Made by a program: the position numbers and the translations under genes. Shown here one piece after another: positions 1-9,286 of a stretch of DNA of 38,484 bases. Positions within the stretch are counted from its first letter, which is position 1; each line of letters starts with the position of its first letter. The notes below the pieces were generated by a model, which was not told the DNA's origin, did not search any database, and saw nothing but the letters and a program-made list of their open reading frames with translations. This DNA is from an uncultured Pelagibacteraceae bacterium (GTDB lineage Bacteria; Pseudomonadota; Alphaproteobacteria; Pelagibacterales; Pelagibacteraceae): contig CACLTO010000008.1 in assembly GCA_902609915.1 (NCBI GenBank), positions 1-38,484 of the forward strand, written 5' to 3'.

Positions 1-2325
1 CATTGCTAACAACATAGCTAATCCAGTGAATATTCCAAAATAGATTGTAGGTATGAATTTAGATAAAACTAAAATAGAAAAACCAAATACAATTGTTATA
101 GAAGTGTTTAAGATTGCAACACCAACTGTTGAATGACAAGTTTTTAAAGTTTTTTTATAGTCGTTAATTTTGTTGAACTCCTCTTTGAATCTATAGATAT
201 AATGTATACTGTTATCAACAGCTATACCTATTGTAATAGCAGCAATTGTGATAGTCATCATATCTAAGGGTATCTCCAGCATACCTATTATTCCTAAAAT
301 GAAAAATGCTGCGATAAAGTTTGGGACAACTCCAATTAAAGATAATTTGATGTTCTTAAATAAGATAACAAACATTCCAAAAATACCCAGCATAACAAGT
401 CCTAACGTAAGAATTTGAGATTTAAACAAGCTTTGTAATAAATTATTAAATAAGATCATTACCCCAGCTAATTTGTATTGATCATTGTTTAATCCGAATT
501 CATTTTGCAGGTCATAATTTATTTTTTTGATTAGCTCATTTCTTTTAAGATCTTTTTGAGAGTCGATAATTCTCAAACTTATTCGAGCCTCGTTATCTTT
601 TATTGAAATATATGGGTCAATTATTTCAGTTTTGATATTTTCAGGAATTTTAGTGTACAAAACACCCATCTCTAATGTTCCAAGAGGTTTGTTATTATTT
701 AGTTGAGTTGCAACATCAACTATTGATGAAAATGATAAGACTTTTCCTGTTTCAGAAAGATTATCAAGATAATTATGTATTTGAGAAATTATCTCTATTT
801 TGTCTTTTGTGAACCAATATTTCTCATCATTTTTTTCTTCGTCTCCCCAATCTTCAAATTCATCATCCTCATCTAATTTTTCCTCTTTTTTACCTGGAAA
901 TTTTAAAATTACTTCTAGAGGAGTTGTTCCACCCAGTTTTTCATCAATTAATTTCATACCTTTATAAATTTCTGTTTTTTTACTAAAATAATTAATAAAA
1001 CTATTCTCAACTTCCAGTTTGCTAATGCCGATTATGCTTAAAATAATTACAATCCCAGTTATTATAAAAATTTGATTCTTAAAATTGATAGAAATTTTTC
1101 CTAAAGAAGAAGTTATTTTGGAGTCAGCATTATCTTTCACAAAAGTGTTATTGTCTTTTACAAAACTTAATAGGCTAGGAAGCAATGTAAAAGTAATCAT
1201 AAAAGATGTAATTAATCCAAAAGTCATCATTAAACCAAAATCAATGACTGGTTTAATTTCACTAAATACTAAAGATAAAAAGGCAATAATAGTCGTTAAA
1301 GCAGTGTAGAGAATTGGCCAGAACATTTTTTTTGTAGTTAAAGAGATTATTTCGTGGTTATTTTTATTTGGATAAAGTTTTCTTAATTGTATAAATCTAG
1401 TGCTCATATGAATATTCATCGCCATCGTTAGAATTAACATCAAAGCGATAAAGTTTGACGAAATTATTGTAACTTTCCAACCGATGAGACCTAATAAACC
1501 CATCATAATTATGACTGAGAAAAAACAACTACTTATCGGGACAATAATCCAAATTAAATTTCGAAAAACAAACCATAATGTTGCAATAATAAATGCAAGT
1601 ACACCTAGTCCAAAAATAATGATATCGCTTTTAATAAAACTCATCATATCATCAGCTATCATTGGTATACCACCTAAATAAATTTTACCTATGTCATCGT
1701 AGCTTTTGATTACTTCTCTAATTTCTAAGATATTATTATGATTATTTTTTTTAATTTGATCCCTAAATATTTGTATTTCCTTATCAGATTTATTTTCAAT
1801 ATCTTTTAATTTTTCATTTTCTTTAATATTAACAATAATTCCACTTGTCTTACCATCTTCACTTATAACAAAGTTTCTAAAAACAGGACTTGCTAAAATT
1901 TCTTTAAAACCTCTTTCTTTATCCACACCTTCATCTTTTAGAGTTTTAAAATTTGCAAGTCTCTGCTGAAGAGGTGCATCAGAATTATCTAATAGTGGTA
2001 TGTCTAAAAGAGTAACAACACTATGTACCCAATCTAAGCTTTGAAGTTTATATTTTAAACTTAGGAGATTGTTAATTGCGCTGTCGGTTACCATACCATC
2101 ATTAGGTGTATGAGTTAAAACCAAAAAATCTTTTGAACCATACCTTTCTGTTACTTCTTTTAAGTACTCAAGGTCAGGATCACCCTCAATCAACAGTGTT
2201 TCAGATGATGCATCAAGCCTAAAATCTTTTGAGTAATATCCAAAGCTAATTAAAGCAATTAATAAAATAATTAAAATAGATCTTGGATTTTTTAAGATTG
2301 TATTATGGTATAAATGATTAATCAT
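1..2325 (-). CDS. RND-superfamily (MMPL/COG1033-type) exporter, C-terminus cut by window edge
   Basis: An open frame runs from an ATG at 2325 to the left edge without a stop (775 residues seen). It shows the RND layout: a first membrane helix near residues 8-24, a large extracytoplasmic domain to about 225, a helix bundle at about 230-390, another helix near 416-435, a second soluble domain, and a second helix bundle from about 625. The RND motif GIAVDNSIHYIYRF lies near residues 702-715. Such proteins are inner-membrane, proton-driven exporters of lipids or hydrophobic compounds; the substrate cannot be read here. A very acidic insert (about residues 480-503, containing KLDEDDEFEDWGDEE) sits in the second soluble domain. 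The gene lies 20 bp downstream of dnaB on the same strand. HpnN-type hopanoid transport is possible but not supported by anything specific. Confidence 0.88.
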   Translation of the reverse strand, partial: MINHLYHNTILKNPRSILIILLIALISFGYYSKDFRLDASSETLLIEGDPDLEYLKEVTERYGSKDFLVLTHTPNDGMVTDSAINNLLSLKYKLQSLDWVHSVVTLLDIPLLDNSDAPLQQRLANFKTLKDEGVDKERGFKEILASPVFRNFVISEDGKTSGIIVNIKENEKLKDIENKSDKEIQIFRDQIKKNNHNNILEIREVIKSYDDIGKIYLGGIPMIADDMMSFIKSDIIIFGLGVLAFIIATLWFVFRNLIWIIVPISSCFFSVIIMMGLLGLIGWKVTIISSNFIALMLILTMAMNIHMSTRFIQLRKLYPNKNNHEIISLTTKKMFWPILYTALTTIIAFLSLVFSEIKPVIDFGLMMTFGLITSFMITFTLLPSLLSFVKDNNTFVKDNADSKITSSLGKISINFKNQIFIITGIVIILSIIGISKLEVENSFINYFSKKTEIYKGMKLIDEKLGGTTPLEVILKFPGKKEEKLDEDDEFEDWGDEEKNDEKYWFTKDKIEIISQIHNYLDNLSETGKVLSFSSIVDVATQLNNNKPLGTLEMGVLYTKIPENIKTEIIDPYISIKDNEARISLRIIDSQKDLKRNELIKKINYDLQNEFGLNNDQYKLAGVMILFNNLLQSLFKSQILTLGLVMLGIFGMFVILFKNIKLSLIGVVPNFIAAFFILGIIGMLEIPLDMMTITIAAITIGIAVDNSIHYIYRFKEEFNKINDYKKTLKTCHSTVGVAILNTSITIVFGFSILVLSKFIPTIYFGIFTGLAMLLAM

Positions 2326-2345
2326 TTAACCTGTTATATTGTAAA

Positions 2346-3764
2346 TTAATTATTTTGAGTATCCTTAAATTTTGTAAATCTTTCCTCAAACTCAAGAGTC
2401 ACTTTACCGATGGGACCATGTCGCTGTTTACCTATTATAATTTCAGCTAAATGAGCAACCTCATTCATTTTTGCTTGCCATTCTGCATGCTCAACTGTCG
2501 CTTCTCTAGGCTCTTTTCTTTGAAGATAATATCCCTCTCTATAAACAAACATAACAACATCGGCATCTTGTTCAATAGAACCCGATTCTCTTAAGTCAGC
2601 AAGCTGTGGTTTATGATCATCTCTTTGCTCAACTTGTCTTGAGAGTTGTGACAATGCGAGGACTGGAACACCTAATTCTTTAGCAATAGCTTTTAACCCT
2701 TGTGTAATTTGAGAAATTTCTTGAACTCTCCCATCTTTGTTGTTTAAAGAACCTTTCATTAATTGAATATAATCTACGACAATTAAATCTAAACCATGAA
2801 GTCTTTTAATTCTTCTGGCTCTATTACTCATCGCGGCAATGCTTATTGCCGGTGTTTCGTCTATATATAATGGAAGTTCAGAGATATTTTTAGAGGTTTC
2901 TAAAAATTGGTCAAATTGTTCATCTGAAATTCTTCCTCGTCTGATATCATTAGATCCTATTCTTGCTTGTTCAGAAATAATTCTTGTCGAAAGTTGTTCT
3001 GATGACATTTCTAATGAAAAAAAAGCTACAGACGATTTTGAGCCACTTTCTTGAATATTTTGAGCGGCATTGAAAGCTATATTAGTTGCAAGTGATGTTT
3101 TACCCATTGAGGGTCTACCAGCAATAATTACTAAATCTGATTGATGAAGTCCTCCTAATTTATCATCTAAGTCTCTTAGCCCTGTTGGAACACCAACTAT
3201 CCCACCTTCATTTTTATATGCTGCTGAAGCCATTTCGATAGTTTGTTTCATGGCATCATCAAATTTTATTAATGATGAACTAAATGTTCCTTTTTCAGCT
3301 AAATCGTAGAGAAGTTTTTCAGAATTTTCAATAATATTTTGACCCGTAATATCAAGGTCATTTTCTTTTGCATCATCAACTATTTGATCTGAAATTTTGA
3401 TCAATTCTCTTCTGACAAACATATCATAAATTATTTTTGAATATTCAATTGCTTGTCTGGTTGATGAAGAAAACTTTGTAATTTTCACTAAGTATTCTGG
3501 GATATCAATTTCATCTTTTTCGTTTTCAAAATAGTTTTTTAGTGTAATTGGATTTGCAAGCAAACCTTTATAAATCATACTTTCAATAGCATTGAAAATT
3601 TTTTGATGCATAGGATCATAAAAGTTAACACTTGAAACTATAGTATTTATCTCATCAAAAATTTCATTAATTACTAAAATTGAGCCTATTACAGATTGTT
3701 CGGCCTCTATATTGTTTGGTAATTCTTTAAAGTTTTCTTTAACAATACTTAAATTCTTTTCCAT
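2346..3764 (-). CDS. dnaB: Replicative DNA helicase DnaB
   Basis: 472 residues, normal for DnaB. The N-terminal DnaB domain (about 14-115) begins with the usual NNIEAEQSVIGSIL. The RecA-like motor has Walker A GRPSMGKT at 216-223 and a Walker B-like LIVVDYIQLM near 325. The arginine-rich segment LSQLSRQVEQRDD and the LRESGSIEQDADVV block are typical. It unwinds DNA at the fork as a hexamer. It is the last ribosomal-cluster gene here, 66 bp after rplI on the same strand, and the rpsF-rpsR-rplI-dnaB order is common in bacteria. No intein or insertion is seen. Confidence 0.97.
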   Translation of the reverse strand: MEKNLSIVKENFKELPNNIEAEQSVIGSILVINEIFDEINTIVSSVNFYDPMHQKIFNAIESMIYKGLLANPITLKNYFENEKDEIDIPEYLVKITKFSSSTRQAIEYSKIIYDMFVRRELIKISDQIVDDAKENDLDITGQNIIENSEKLLYDLAEKGTFSSSLIKFDDAMKQTIEMASAAYKNEGGIVGVPTGLRDLDDKLGGLHQSDLVIIAGRPSMGKTSLATNIAFNAAQNIQESGSKSSVAFFSLEMSSEQLSTRIISEQARIGSNDIRRGRISDEQFDQFLETSKNISELPLYIDETPAISIAAMSNRARRIKRLHGLDLIVVDYIQLMKGSLNNKDGRVQEISQITQGLKAIAKELGVPVLALSQLSRQVEQRDDHKPQLADLRESGSIEQDADVVMFVYREGYYLQRKEPREATVEHAEWQAKMNEVAHLAEIIIGKQRHGPIGKVTLEFEERFTKFKDTQNN

Positions 3765-3830
3765 GATGATACTTTACAGAAAATTACAAAAGTTTTAAAT
3801 TAAAATAAAGCTGTGGATGAAATTGTATAA

Positions 3831-4289
3831 TTATTGAATAGTCTCAGCAGATGATACATTGATTGTTATTTCAGCATCAACTTCAGAGTGCAAAGAAATT
3901 TTTACTTTAAATTTACCCAGGGATTTTATTTCTTTAATAGGCTGTATCATTGATGGTTTAATTTCTATCTTACTATCTTCAAATATTAATTTCGATATTT
4001 CAGTTGGTTTAACTGATCCATATAATTCATTATTTTCAGTACTTAATTTTTTTACACTGTATTCTTTTTTATTAACTTTTTCAGAAATTTTTTTAGCTTC
4101 TTGTTTCTTCTCAATATCTTTTTTTGATAATTCAGATTTAATTTTTTCTACTTGTTTGATGTTCTCTTTAGATGCGTAAAGGGCCTTTTTATTGGCAATT
4201 AAGAAATTTCTAGCAAATCCTCTTTTAACATCAATAATCTCTCCAATAGATCCAATTCTCTTCAAATTTTCTAGCAAAATTACTTTCAT
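3831..4289 (-). CDS. rplI: 50S ribosomal protein bL9
   Basis: 152 residues. The N-terminal rRNA-binding domain is typical, starting [20 protein letters not shown] and continuing with the VKRGFARNFLI block. A charged helix (about 55-80) leads to the C-terminal domain with NELYGSV near 88. bL9 binds 23S rRNA near the L1 stalk and helps keep the reading frame. Its ATG shares one base with the stop of rpsR (TAATG), so translation is probably coupled. Confidence 0.96.
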   Translation of the reverse strand: MKVILLENLKRIGSIGEIIDVKRGFARNFLIANKKALYASKENIKQVEKIKSELSKKDIEKKQEAKKISEKVNKKEYSVKKLSTENNELYGSVKPTEISKLIFEDSKIEIKPSMIQPIKEIKSLGKFKVKISLHSEVDAEITINVSSAETIQ

Positions 4290-4561
4290 TATATTAAGGC
4301 TAGATTTCTAGCTCTTTTAATTGACACTGATAACTCTCTTTGTTTTTTTTGTGAAACATTTGTGATCCTAGATGGAAGAATTTTGCCATTTTCTGAGATA
4401 TATTTTTTAAGTAGCTTTATATTTTTATAGTCGACCTTAGGAGCACCTTTCACAGAAAGCGGACAAGTTTTTTTGAATTTGTATTTGTTTGGTTGAAAGA
4501 TACTTAATTTGGCAAAATTACTTTGCTTATTTCTTTTATTTCCACTTTGTTTTTTTGGCAT
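4289..4561 (-). CDS. rpsR: 30S ribosomal protein bS18
   Basis: 90 residues. A basic N-terminus is followed by the conserved core, including [20 protein letters not shown] and the C-terminal block [20 protein letters not shown]. bS18 pairs with bS6 on the 30S platform, and the genes are adjacent with a 2 bp gap. The stop overlaps the rplI start by one base. Confidence 0.96.
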   Translation of the reverse strand: MPKKQSGNKRNKQSNFAKLSIFQPNKYKFKKTCPLSVKGAPKVDYKNIKLLKKYISENGKILPSRITNVSQKKQRELSVSIKRARNLALI

Positions 4562-4563
4562 GA

Positions 4564-4920
4564 CTAGTTCTTTATTTTTTTATCAAACTTTTCTATATCT
4601 TCATTTTTTGAGAAATAGTTTGTATCGAGGTCAAATTTTTTTACTTTCACAGTCAAATGTCTTAATAATTTTTTATCTATAGTCTCATTCTTTTCAAGCT
4701 GCTTGATTACTTTACCATCTCCTTTAATTTTGAAGTGAATATAACTACCTTTCCTATTTTTTTTAATTAAATAAGACAAATTTAATAAACCCCAATTTTC
4801 TGTTTTTATTATTTCGCCCTCGTTTTTTTCTACGATTTTTGAATACTTATCAGTTAATTGTTTTATTTCTGATGGGGATGTATCTTGTCTCGCTATGATT
4901 GTATGTTCGTATAAGTTCAT
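4564..4920 (-). CDS. rpsF: 30S ribosomal protein bS6
   Basis: 118 residues. It starts [20 protein letters not shown], the standard bS6 N-terminus, and contains the [17 protein letters not shown] core that forms the bS18-binding surface. The charged C-terminal tail is AT-biased in composition. It is the first gene of the rpsF-rpsR-rplI(-dnaB) unit and is divergent from fabD across 83 bp. I see no convincing S6:S18 leader motif (a stem with a CCG bulge) in the short upstream region. Confidence 0.95.
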   Translation of the reverse strand: MNLYEHTIIARQDTSPSEIKQLTDKYSKIVEKNEGEIIKTENWGLLNLSYLIKKNRKGSYIHFKIKGDGKVIKQLEKNETIDKKLLRHLTVKVKKFDLDTNYFSKNEDIEKFDKKIKN

Positions 4921-5003
4921 ATTATTTCTTTAATAAAAAGTGAGGATATACTATTATAAATGCTCAATTACAATAGTAAAAAAAAAATAAATTTATTTTT
5001 TAA
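4921..5003. promoter_or_regulatory. Divergent promoter region between rpsF and fabD
   Basis: This 83 bp gap must hold promoters for both directions. ATTATA at 4953-4958 reads TATAAT on the minus strand, a consensus -10 that would give rpsF a leader of roughly 25 nt. Overlapping it, TATAAA at 4955-4960 could be the -10 for fabD. No good -35 is visible for either, and the A-run near 4978-4988 could act as an AT-rich upstream element. This is sequence resemblance only. Confidence 0.35.
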
Positions 5004-5930
5004 ATGTTTTCAGTAATTTTCCCCGGTCAAGGTTCACAAATAGTTGGAATGGGAAAAGAGTTTTTTGATAGATATGAGATTGTAAAAAAATTGTTTAAAG
5101 AGGCTAATGATTCTTTAGGTCTAAATATTTCAAAGATTATATTAGAGGGTCCAAAAGAGGATTTAGATCTTACTGCAAATACTCAACCTGCAATTTTTTT
5201 GATTAGTTACTCTATATTTCAAGTTATTAAAAATGAATTTAATATAAATTTAAATGAAGCAAAATATTTTGCTGGTCATTCATTAGGTGAATATACTGCT
5301 TTGTCGTGTGCCGGATATCTTGATTTTGATAAAACAATAAAAATATTAAGAGTAAGAGGCAACGCTATGCAGAACGCAGTTCCAAGAGGAGAGGGTGGGA
5401 TGCTAGCCGTTTTAGGTACTAAAATTGAAACTATTGAAAAAATTTTAAAAGATAATAAAAAAACATTTGAAGCACAAATCTCAAACGATAACTCAGATGG
5501 ACAAACTGTATTAAGTGGCAGAGTCAAAGATTTAGAATTAATAAGTATATTTTTAAAAAATGAAAAAATAAAAAATATCAAACTTCCAGTAAGCGCTCCT
5601 TTTCACTGTAAATTAATGTCCAAAGCAACTGAGGTAATGAAAAAAGAATTTGAAAAAATAAATTTTAAAGAGTCAAACAACACATTAATTTCAAATGTTA
5701 CTGCTGATAAAGTTTTAAATTCTGATGACTTAAAAAGCTTACTTATTAATCAAATAGAAAAGCGAGTAAGGTGGAGAGAAAGTATAATTAACATGATCAG
5801 ATATGGCGTAGATCAATTTGTTGAAATTGGACCAGGTAAAGTTCTATCGGGATTGGTAAAAAGAATAGATAAAAATGTAAAAATCACTTCAATTAATAAT
5901 CAATCAGATGTAGAAAGTTTAAAGATATGA
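5004..5930 (+). CDS. fabD: Malonyl-CoA:ACP transacylase FabD
   Basis: 308 residues, typical length. The N-terminal FPGQGSQ block (6-12), nucleophile motif GHSLGEYTA with Ser93, and catalytic His201 in SAPFHCKLM are all present, as is the C-terminal EIGPGKVLSGL block. The enzyme transfers malonyl from CoA to ACP in the cytoplasm. Its stop overlaps the fabG start (ATGA, 4 bp), so the two are probably translationally coupled. fabD-fabG-acpP is a classical type II fatty-acid synthesis cluster. Confidence 0.97.
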   Translation: MFSVIFPGQGSQIVGMGKEFFDRYEIVKKLFKEANDSLGLNISKIILEGPKEDLDLTANTQPAIFLISYSIFQVIKNEFNINLNEAKYFAGHSLGEYTALSCAGYLDFDKTIKILRVRGNAMQNAVPRGEGGMLAVLGTKIETIEKILKDNKKTFEAQISNDNSDGQTVLSGRVKDLELISIFLKNEKIKNIKLPVSAPFHCKLMSKATEVMKKEFEKINFKESNNTLISNVTADKVLNSDDLKSLLINQIEKRVRWRESIINMIRYGVDQFVEIGPGKVLSGLVKRIDKNVKITSINNQSDVESLKI

Positions 5931-6664
5931 ATGATTTGAAAAATAAAAATATTATTGTAACAGGTGCCACAGGTGGTATAGGAAATTCTATTATTAAAAA
6001 ACTCTCTGAACTTGAAGCTAATATATTGGCATCAGGTACCAAAATTGAAAAGTTAGAAGAATTAAAAAAAAATTTTAATAATGTCAAAACTTTAAAGTTT
6101 GATATTTCACAAAGTGATAAAATAGAAACTTTTATAGAAAATGCTTCTAATGAGTTTGAAGGTAATATCGATTGTATAATAAATAATGCAGGAATTACAA
6201 ATGATAATTTAGCTATTAGAATGAACTTAGAGGAATGGAAAAAAGTGATAGATATAAATTTAACCTCAACATTTTTAATGTGCAAGTTTGCTATTAAAAA
6301 GATGTTGAAGAATAAAAGAGGAAAAATAATTAATATTACTTCTGTGGTAGGTCATACAGGAAACTTAGGTCAATCAAACTATACTGCTTCTAAAGCAGGA
6401 ATTATTGCAATGTCTAAAAGTTTAGCAATTGAATATGCAAAAAAAAATATTAATATTAATTGTATTTCTCCTGGATTTATCAGAACTGTTATGACAGACA
6501 AAATTGAAAAAAAGCATAAAGAGAGTATTATTTCTAGGATACCTTCTGCTAAATTAGGTGAGCCTGATGATGTAGCTAATGCAGTTCTCTTTTTAGCATC
6601 TAATCTATCAGATTACATTAATGGAGAAACATTGCATGTAAATGGAGGCATGTATATGGCTTGA
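5927..6664 (+). CDS. fabG: 3-oxoacyl-ACP reductase FabG
   Basis: 245 residues. This classical short-chain dehydrogenase has the cofactor motif TGATGGIG (12-19), NNAG (86-89), catalytic Ser139 and the YTASK motif with Tyr152 and Lys156. The C-terminal block SDYINGETLHVNGGMYMA is typical of FabG rather than other SDRs. It reduces 3-oxoacyl-ACP with NADPH. It sits between fabD (4 bp overlap) and acpP (50 bp gap). Confidence 0.97.
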   Translation: MNDLKNKNIIVTGATGGIGNSIIKKLSELEANILASGTKIEKLEELKKNFNNVKTLKFDISQSDKIETFIENASNEFEGNIDCIINNAGITNDNLAIRMNLEEWKKVIDINLTSTFLMCKFAIKKMLKNKRGKIINITSVVGHTGNLGQSNYTASKAGIIAMSKSLAIEYAKKNININCISPGFIRTVMTDKIEKKHKESIISRIPSAKLGEPDDVANAVLFLASNLSDYINGETLHVNGGMYMA

Positions 6665-6699
6665 CAATCTAAGTAATTAAACTATTAACGATTTATAAT
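6661..6699 (+). promoter_or_regulatory. Possible acpP promoter
   Basis: A perfect -35 hexamer TTGACA (6661-6666) overlaps the fabG stop codon. TATTAA at 6683-6688 follows after 16 bp and is a modest -10. A second, perfect TATAAT at 6694-6699 lacks a well-spaced -35 but could work as an extended or weak promoter. A separate acpP promoter makes sense because ACP is abundant. Not proven. Confidence 0.35.
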
Positions 6700-6714
6700 A
6701 AAAAAAGGATCAAT

Positions 6715-6954
6715 ATGTCAGAAGATGTTTCAAGTAAAGTTAAAAAAATAGTTGCAGATCACTTAGGAATTGATGAGGCAAAAGTCACAGAAGAGTCTAG
6801 TTTTATAGATGACTTAGGAGCCGATAGTTTAGATACTGTTGAGTTAGTAATGGCTTTTGAAGAAGAATTTGGCTCTGAAATTTCTGACAGTGAGGCGGAA
6901 AAGATTTTGACTGTGGGCGACGCAGTTAAATTTATTGAAGGCAAAGCTAACTAA
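6715..6954 (+). CDS. acpP: Acyl carrier protein
   Basis: 79 residues, acidic. The phosphopantetheine attachment motif [12 protein letters not shown] has Ser38. Helix II, the main partner-recognition helix, is intact. An AGGA-type ribosome site lies a few bases before the ATG. It carries growing acyl chains for FabD, FabG and other enzymes. In many proteobacteria fabF follows directly, but here gmk begins 8 bp after the stop. Confidence 0.97.
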   Translation: MSEDVSSKVKKIVADHLGIDEAKVTEESSFIDDLGADSLDTVELVMAFEEEFGSEISDSEAEKILTVGDAVKFIEGKAN

Positions 6955-6962
6955 AAGATAAA

Positions 6963-7595
6963 ATGCCCTCAGCCAATGATGGTATAATGGTTATACTATC
7001 TTCTCCTTCAGGAGCAGGTAAAACAACTTTAGTAAACCTACTTTCAGAAAACGAAGATTTCGAAATTTCAATTTCTCACACAACAAGACAACCTAGGCCA
7101 GGCGAAATACAAAATAAAGATTATTTCTTTATAAATGATATAGAATTTAAACGATTAATAAATAATCAAGAATTTTTGGAATATGCTAAAGTTTTCAAAA
7201 ATTATTATGGAACTACTAGAACTCCAATTATTAACTCTTTGAACAAAGGAAGAAATATTCTATTTGATATTGATTGGCAGGGAGCTGATCAGATAAAAAA
7301 TAAAAAATTAGACTATAAATTAATTACTTTTTTTATTCTTCCCCCAAGTAAAGAAATTTTACTAGAAAGATTATCAAACAGACATATAAAGGAAAAGCTT
7401 ATTGTTAAGGAGAGAATGGAACAATTCGAGCGAGATGTGCTTCATTGGATAAATTATGATTATGTTGTTATTAATGACGATCTTATTAATTGTTATTTGA
7501 AAATTAAAAATTTAATTAATGCTGAGATTAATAATGGCTCTAAGGATTACGATCCCGAATATATAAGAAATCATGTTGAAAAATTAACTTCTTAA
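6963..7595 (+). CDS. gmk: Guanylate kinase
   Basis: 210 residues. The P-loop SPSGAGKTT is at about 14-22. The GMP-binding region has [11 protein letters not shown] and DYFFI, and [12 protein letters not shown] is the typical core strand-loop. It phosphorylates GMP to GDP. The start at 6963 gives a short extension; an in-frame ATG at 6987 ([12 protein letters not shown]) is an alternative. The 3' end overlaps rsmA by 12 bp on the opposite strand. The LID-region residues [17 protein letters not shown] look normal for AT-rich members. Confidence 0.95.
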   Translation: MPSANDGIMVILSSPSGAGKTTLVNLLSENEDFEISISHTTRQPRPGEIQNKDYFFINDIEFKRLINNQEFLEYAKVFKNYYGTTRTPIINSLNKGRNILFDIDWQGADQIKNKKLDYKLITFFILPPSKEILLERLSNRHIKEKLIVKERMEQFERDVLHWINYDYVVINDDLINCYLKIKNLINAEINNGSKDYDPEYIRNHVEKLTS

Positions 7596-8372
7596 AAATT
7601 CATATTTTTTAGTCAAATTAAAGTAGGTATCAAAATCTAAATTTTGAGGTCTTAATTTTAGATCAAGCCCCATATTTAAAGCTAAATTCTGATTACCATT
7701 AAATAATTTTAGAAAAGGTTTCTTTATCATTTTTCTTCTATGCATAAAAAAAATTCTTGTTATTTCTTCCAAATTTTTTGAATCCATAAATTTTACAAAA
7801 TTAATTTTTGGCTCGAACAGTAAAAGAGTACTTTTAATTTTAGGCTTTGGAACGAAACATGAGGGTGAAATATCACAAATTTTTTTAATTTTTAATCTCC
7901 AATTAGCTAAAATTGTTAATCTACCATAATTTTTAGTGTTATAATCAGACACAATTCTATCTGCAACCTCTTTTTGAAACATAAGAATGAGATAGTTAAA
8001 CCAGATCTTTTTTTTATTGATGTTGAGTATCCACTTTATTAAAATTTCAGTAGATATATTATATGGTAAATTCCCGTAAACAGTCAACGTTTCATCGCTT
8101 AAATAATTTTCATCAATTTTTAAGATATCCTTATTTATAATTTTGATATTTGACTCAAATTTTTCTCTAAGCAATTTTACTAAATCATAATCTTTTTCAA
8201 TTGTTAAAAATTTACTTGGTCTTTTTTTTAATATTTCCTTCGTTAGGTTACCTGTTCCAGGACCAATTTCTAAAATATTCTTATTCTTAATTTCTACAAT
8301 GTTTACTATTTTATCAATTATATTTTGATCAACTAAAAAATTTTGACCCAGGCTTTTTTTGGCCTTTATCAT
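7584..8372 (-). CDS. rsmA: 16S rRNA dimethyladenosine transferase RsmA/KsgA
   Basis: 262 residues. [10 protein letters not shown] (6-15) is the family N-terminus. SAM-binding [10 protein letters not shown] is at 35-44 and catalytic NLPYNIS at 101-107. [13 protein letters not shown] and the [11 protein letters not shown] block are typical. It dimethylates the two adjacent adenines near the 3' end of 16S rRNA. It is the last gene of the lptF-to-rsmA operon and overlaps pdxA by 4 bp. Confidence 0.96.
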   Translation of the reverse strand: MIKAKKSLGQNFLVDQNIIDKIVNIVEIKNKNILEIGPGTGNLTKEILKKRPSKFLTIEKDYDLVKLLREKFESNIKIINKDILKIDENYLSDETLTVYGNLPYNISTEILIKWILNINKKKIWFNYLILMFQKEVADRIVSDYNTKNYGRLTILANWRLKIKKICDISPSCFVPKPKIKSTLLLFEPKINFVKFMDSKNLEEITRIFFMHRRKMIKKPFLKLFNGNQNLALNMGLDLKLRPQNLDFDTYFNLTKKYEFLRS

Positions 8373-9286
8373 CTCTTATCTAAAAACTTTATTGCTTTAA
8401 TTAAACTAATTGGATTAGATTTATTTTTACCAATCATCTTTTCATTTGGCCCATGGTCAGGAGTAATTCTTAAAAACGGTAAACCAAGAGTGATGTTAAT
8501 CGCATTATATTCAAAGAGGGTTTTAATAGGTCCTAATACTTGATCATGGTACATTCCTACTATAACGTCAAATTTTTTTCTGTTGTTACTTAAAAAAATA
8601 GTATCTGCAGGAAAAGGGCCTTGAACATTTATTTTTTTTTTTAATGATTTAATAGTTGGTAGAATGATTTCCTCATCCTCGTTAAAATTAAGTACACTTT
8701 CACAGTGCGGATTTAGTCCAGTAACTGCTATTTTTGGCTTAATGCCTAAAAATTTTTTGTAAAAGTCGTTAACAATAATAATTTTTTCTCTTATTAATTT
8801 TCGATTTATTTTTTTTGAAATTTGACTTACAGGTAAATGAGTTGTGATAGGACAAACAGAAAGTTTTTGGTTATAAATCAGCATAGCAAATTTTTTCTGA
8901 TCAAAAGAATGAGATATATATTCTGTAATACCAAGATATTTTTTTTTTAGAGTCTTAGTTTTATTTATTGGTCCATTGATGAATTTATTTGTTAAACCTA
9001 TTTTTAGTAATGAAAAAGCATAGTCGAAGCATTTTTGTATGTAAGTTTGTGGACTATTATTTGAAATATTTATTAGATAAATTTTTTTGTTCTTAATTAT
9101 TTTTTGATCAAATTTTTCTATTTTCTTTCGAAAATTGAATCTTCTAATCTCTTTATATAAAAGTTTTTTATTACAGATAATAATCAATGGGCTTTTAATC
9201 TTAATCAATTTTAACGATTTAAAAAGGATTTCAAAAAAAGTACTTTTAGGTTCTCCAGGAACAATTAAAATAGGTTTAGAATTCAC
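8369..9286 (-). CDS. pdxA: 4-hydroxythreonine-4-phosphate dehydrogenase PdxA
   Basis: 305 residues from a GTG start at 9286. Recognisable PdxA blocks are VPGEP near the N-terminus, TTHLPVS, TGLNPHCE, MYHDQVLGPIK and INITLGLPFLRITPDHG. The three metal-binding histidines (THLP, YHDQ, PDHG) are kept. It oxidises 4-phosphohydroxy-L-threonine in DXP-independent-start pyridoxal phosphate synthesis. The segment after GEP (KSTFFEIL) departs from the usual AGIG, so the N-terminal loop is divergent. It overlaps the surA-like gene by 11 bp; surA-pdxA-rsmA is a long-known gene order. Confidence 0.93.
   Translation of the reverse strand: MNSKPILIVPGEPKSTFFEILFKSLKLIKIKSPLIIICNKKLLYKEIRRFNFRKKIEKFDQKIIKNKKIYLINISNNSPQTYIQKCFDYAFSLLKIGLTNKFINGPINKTKTLKKKYLGITEYISHSFDQKKFAMLIYNQKLSVCPITTHLPVSQISKKINRKLIREKIIIVNDFYKKFLGIKPKIAVTGLNPHCESVLNFNEDEEIILPTIKSLKKKINVQGPFPADTIFLSNNRKKFDVIVGMYHDQVLGPIKTLFEYNAINITLGLPFLRITPDHGPNEKMIGKNKSNPISLIKAIKFLDKR

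Noticed and set aside
1085..1681. Short plus-strand open frames inside the left-edge gene
   Set aside because: They are antisense to a continuous RND exporter frame with clear motifs; the AT-rich sequence makes such shadows common.
4921..5003. S6:S18-binding leader upstream of rpsF
   Set aside because: The short leader has no GC-containing stem with a CCG bulge, the hallmark of that element.
5893..6285. Minus-strand open frame across the fabD/fabG junction
   Set aside because: Both overlapped genes have complete catalytic motifs, and the antisense product looks like translated low-complexity sequence with no family features.
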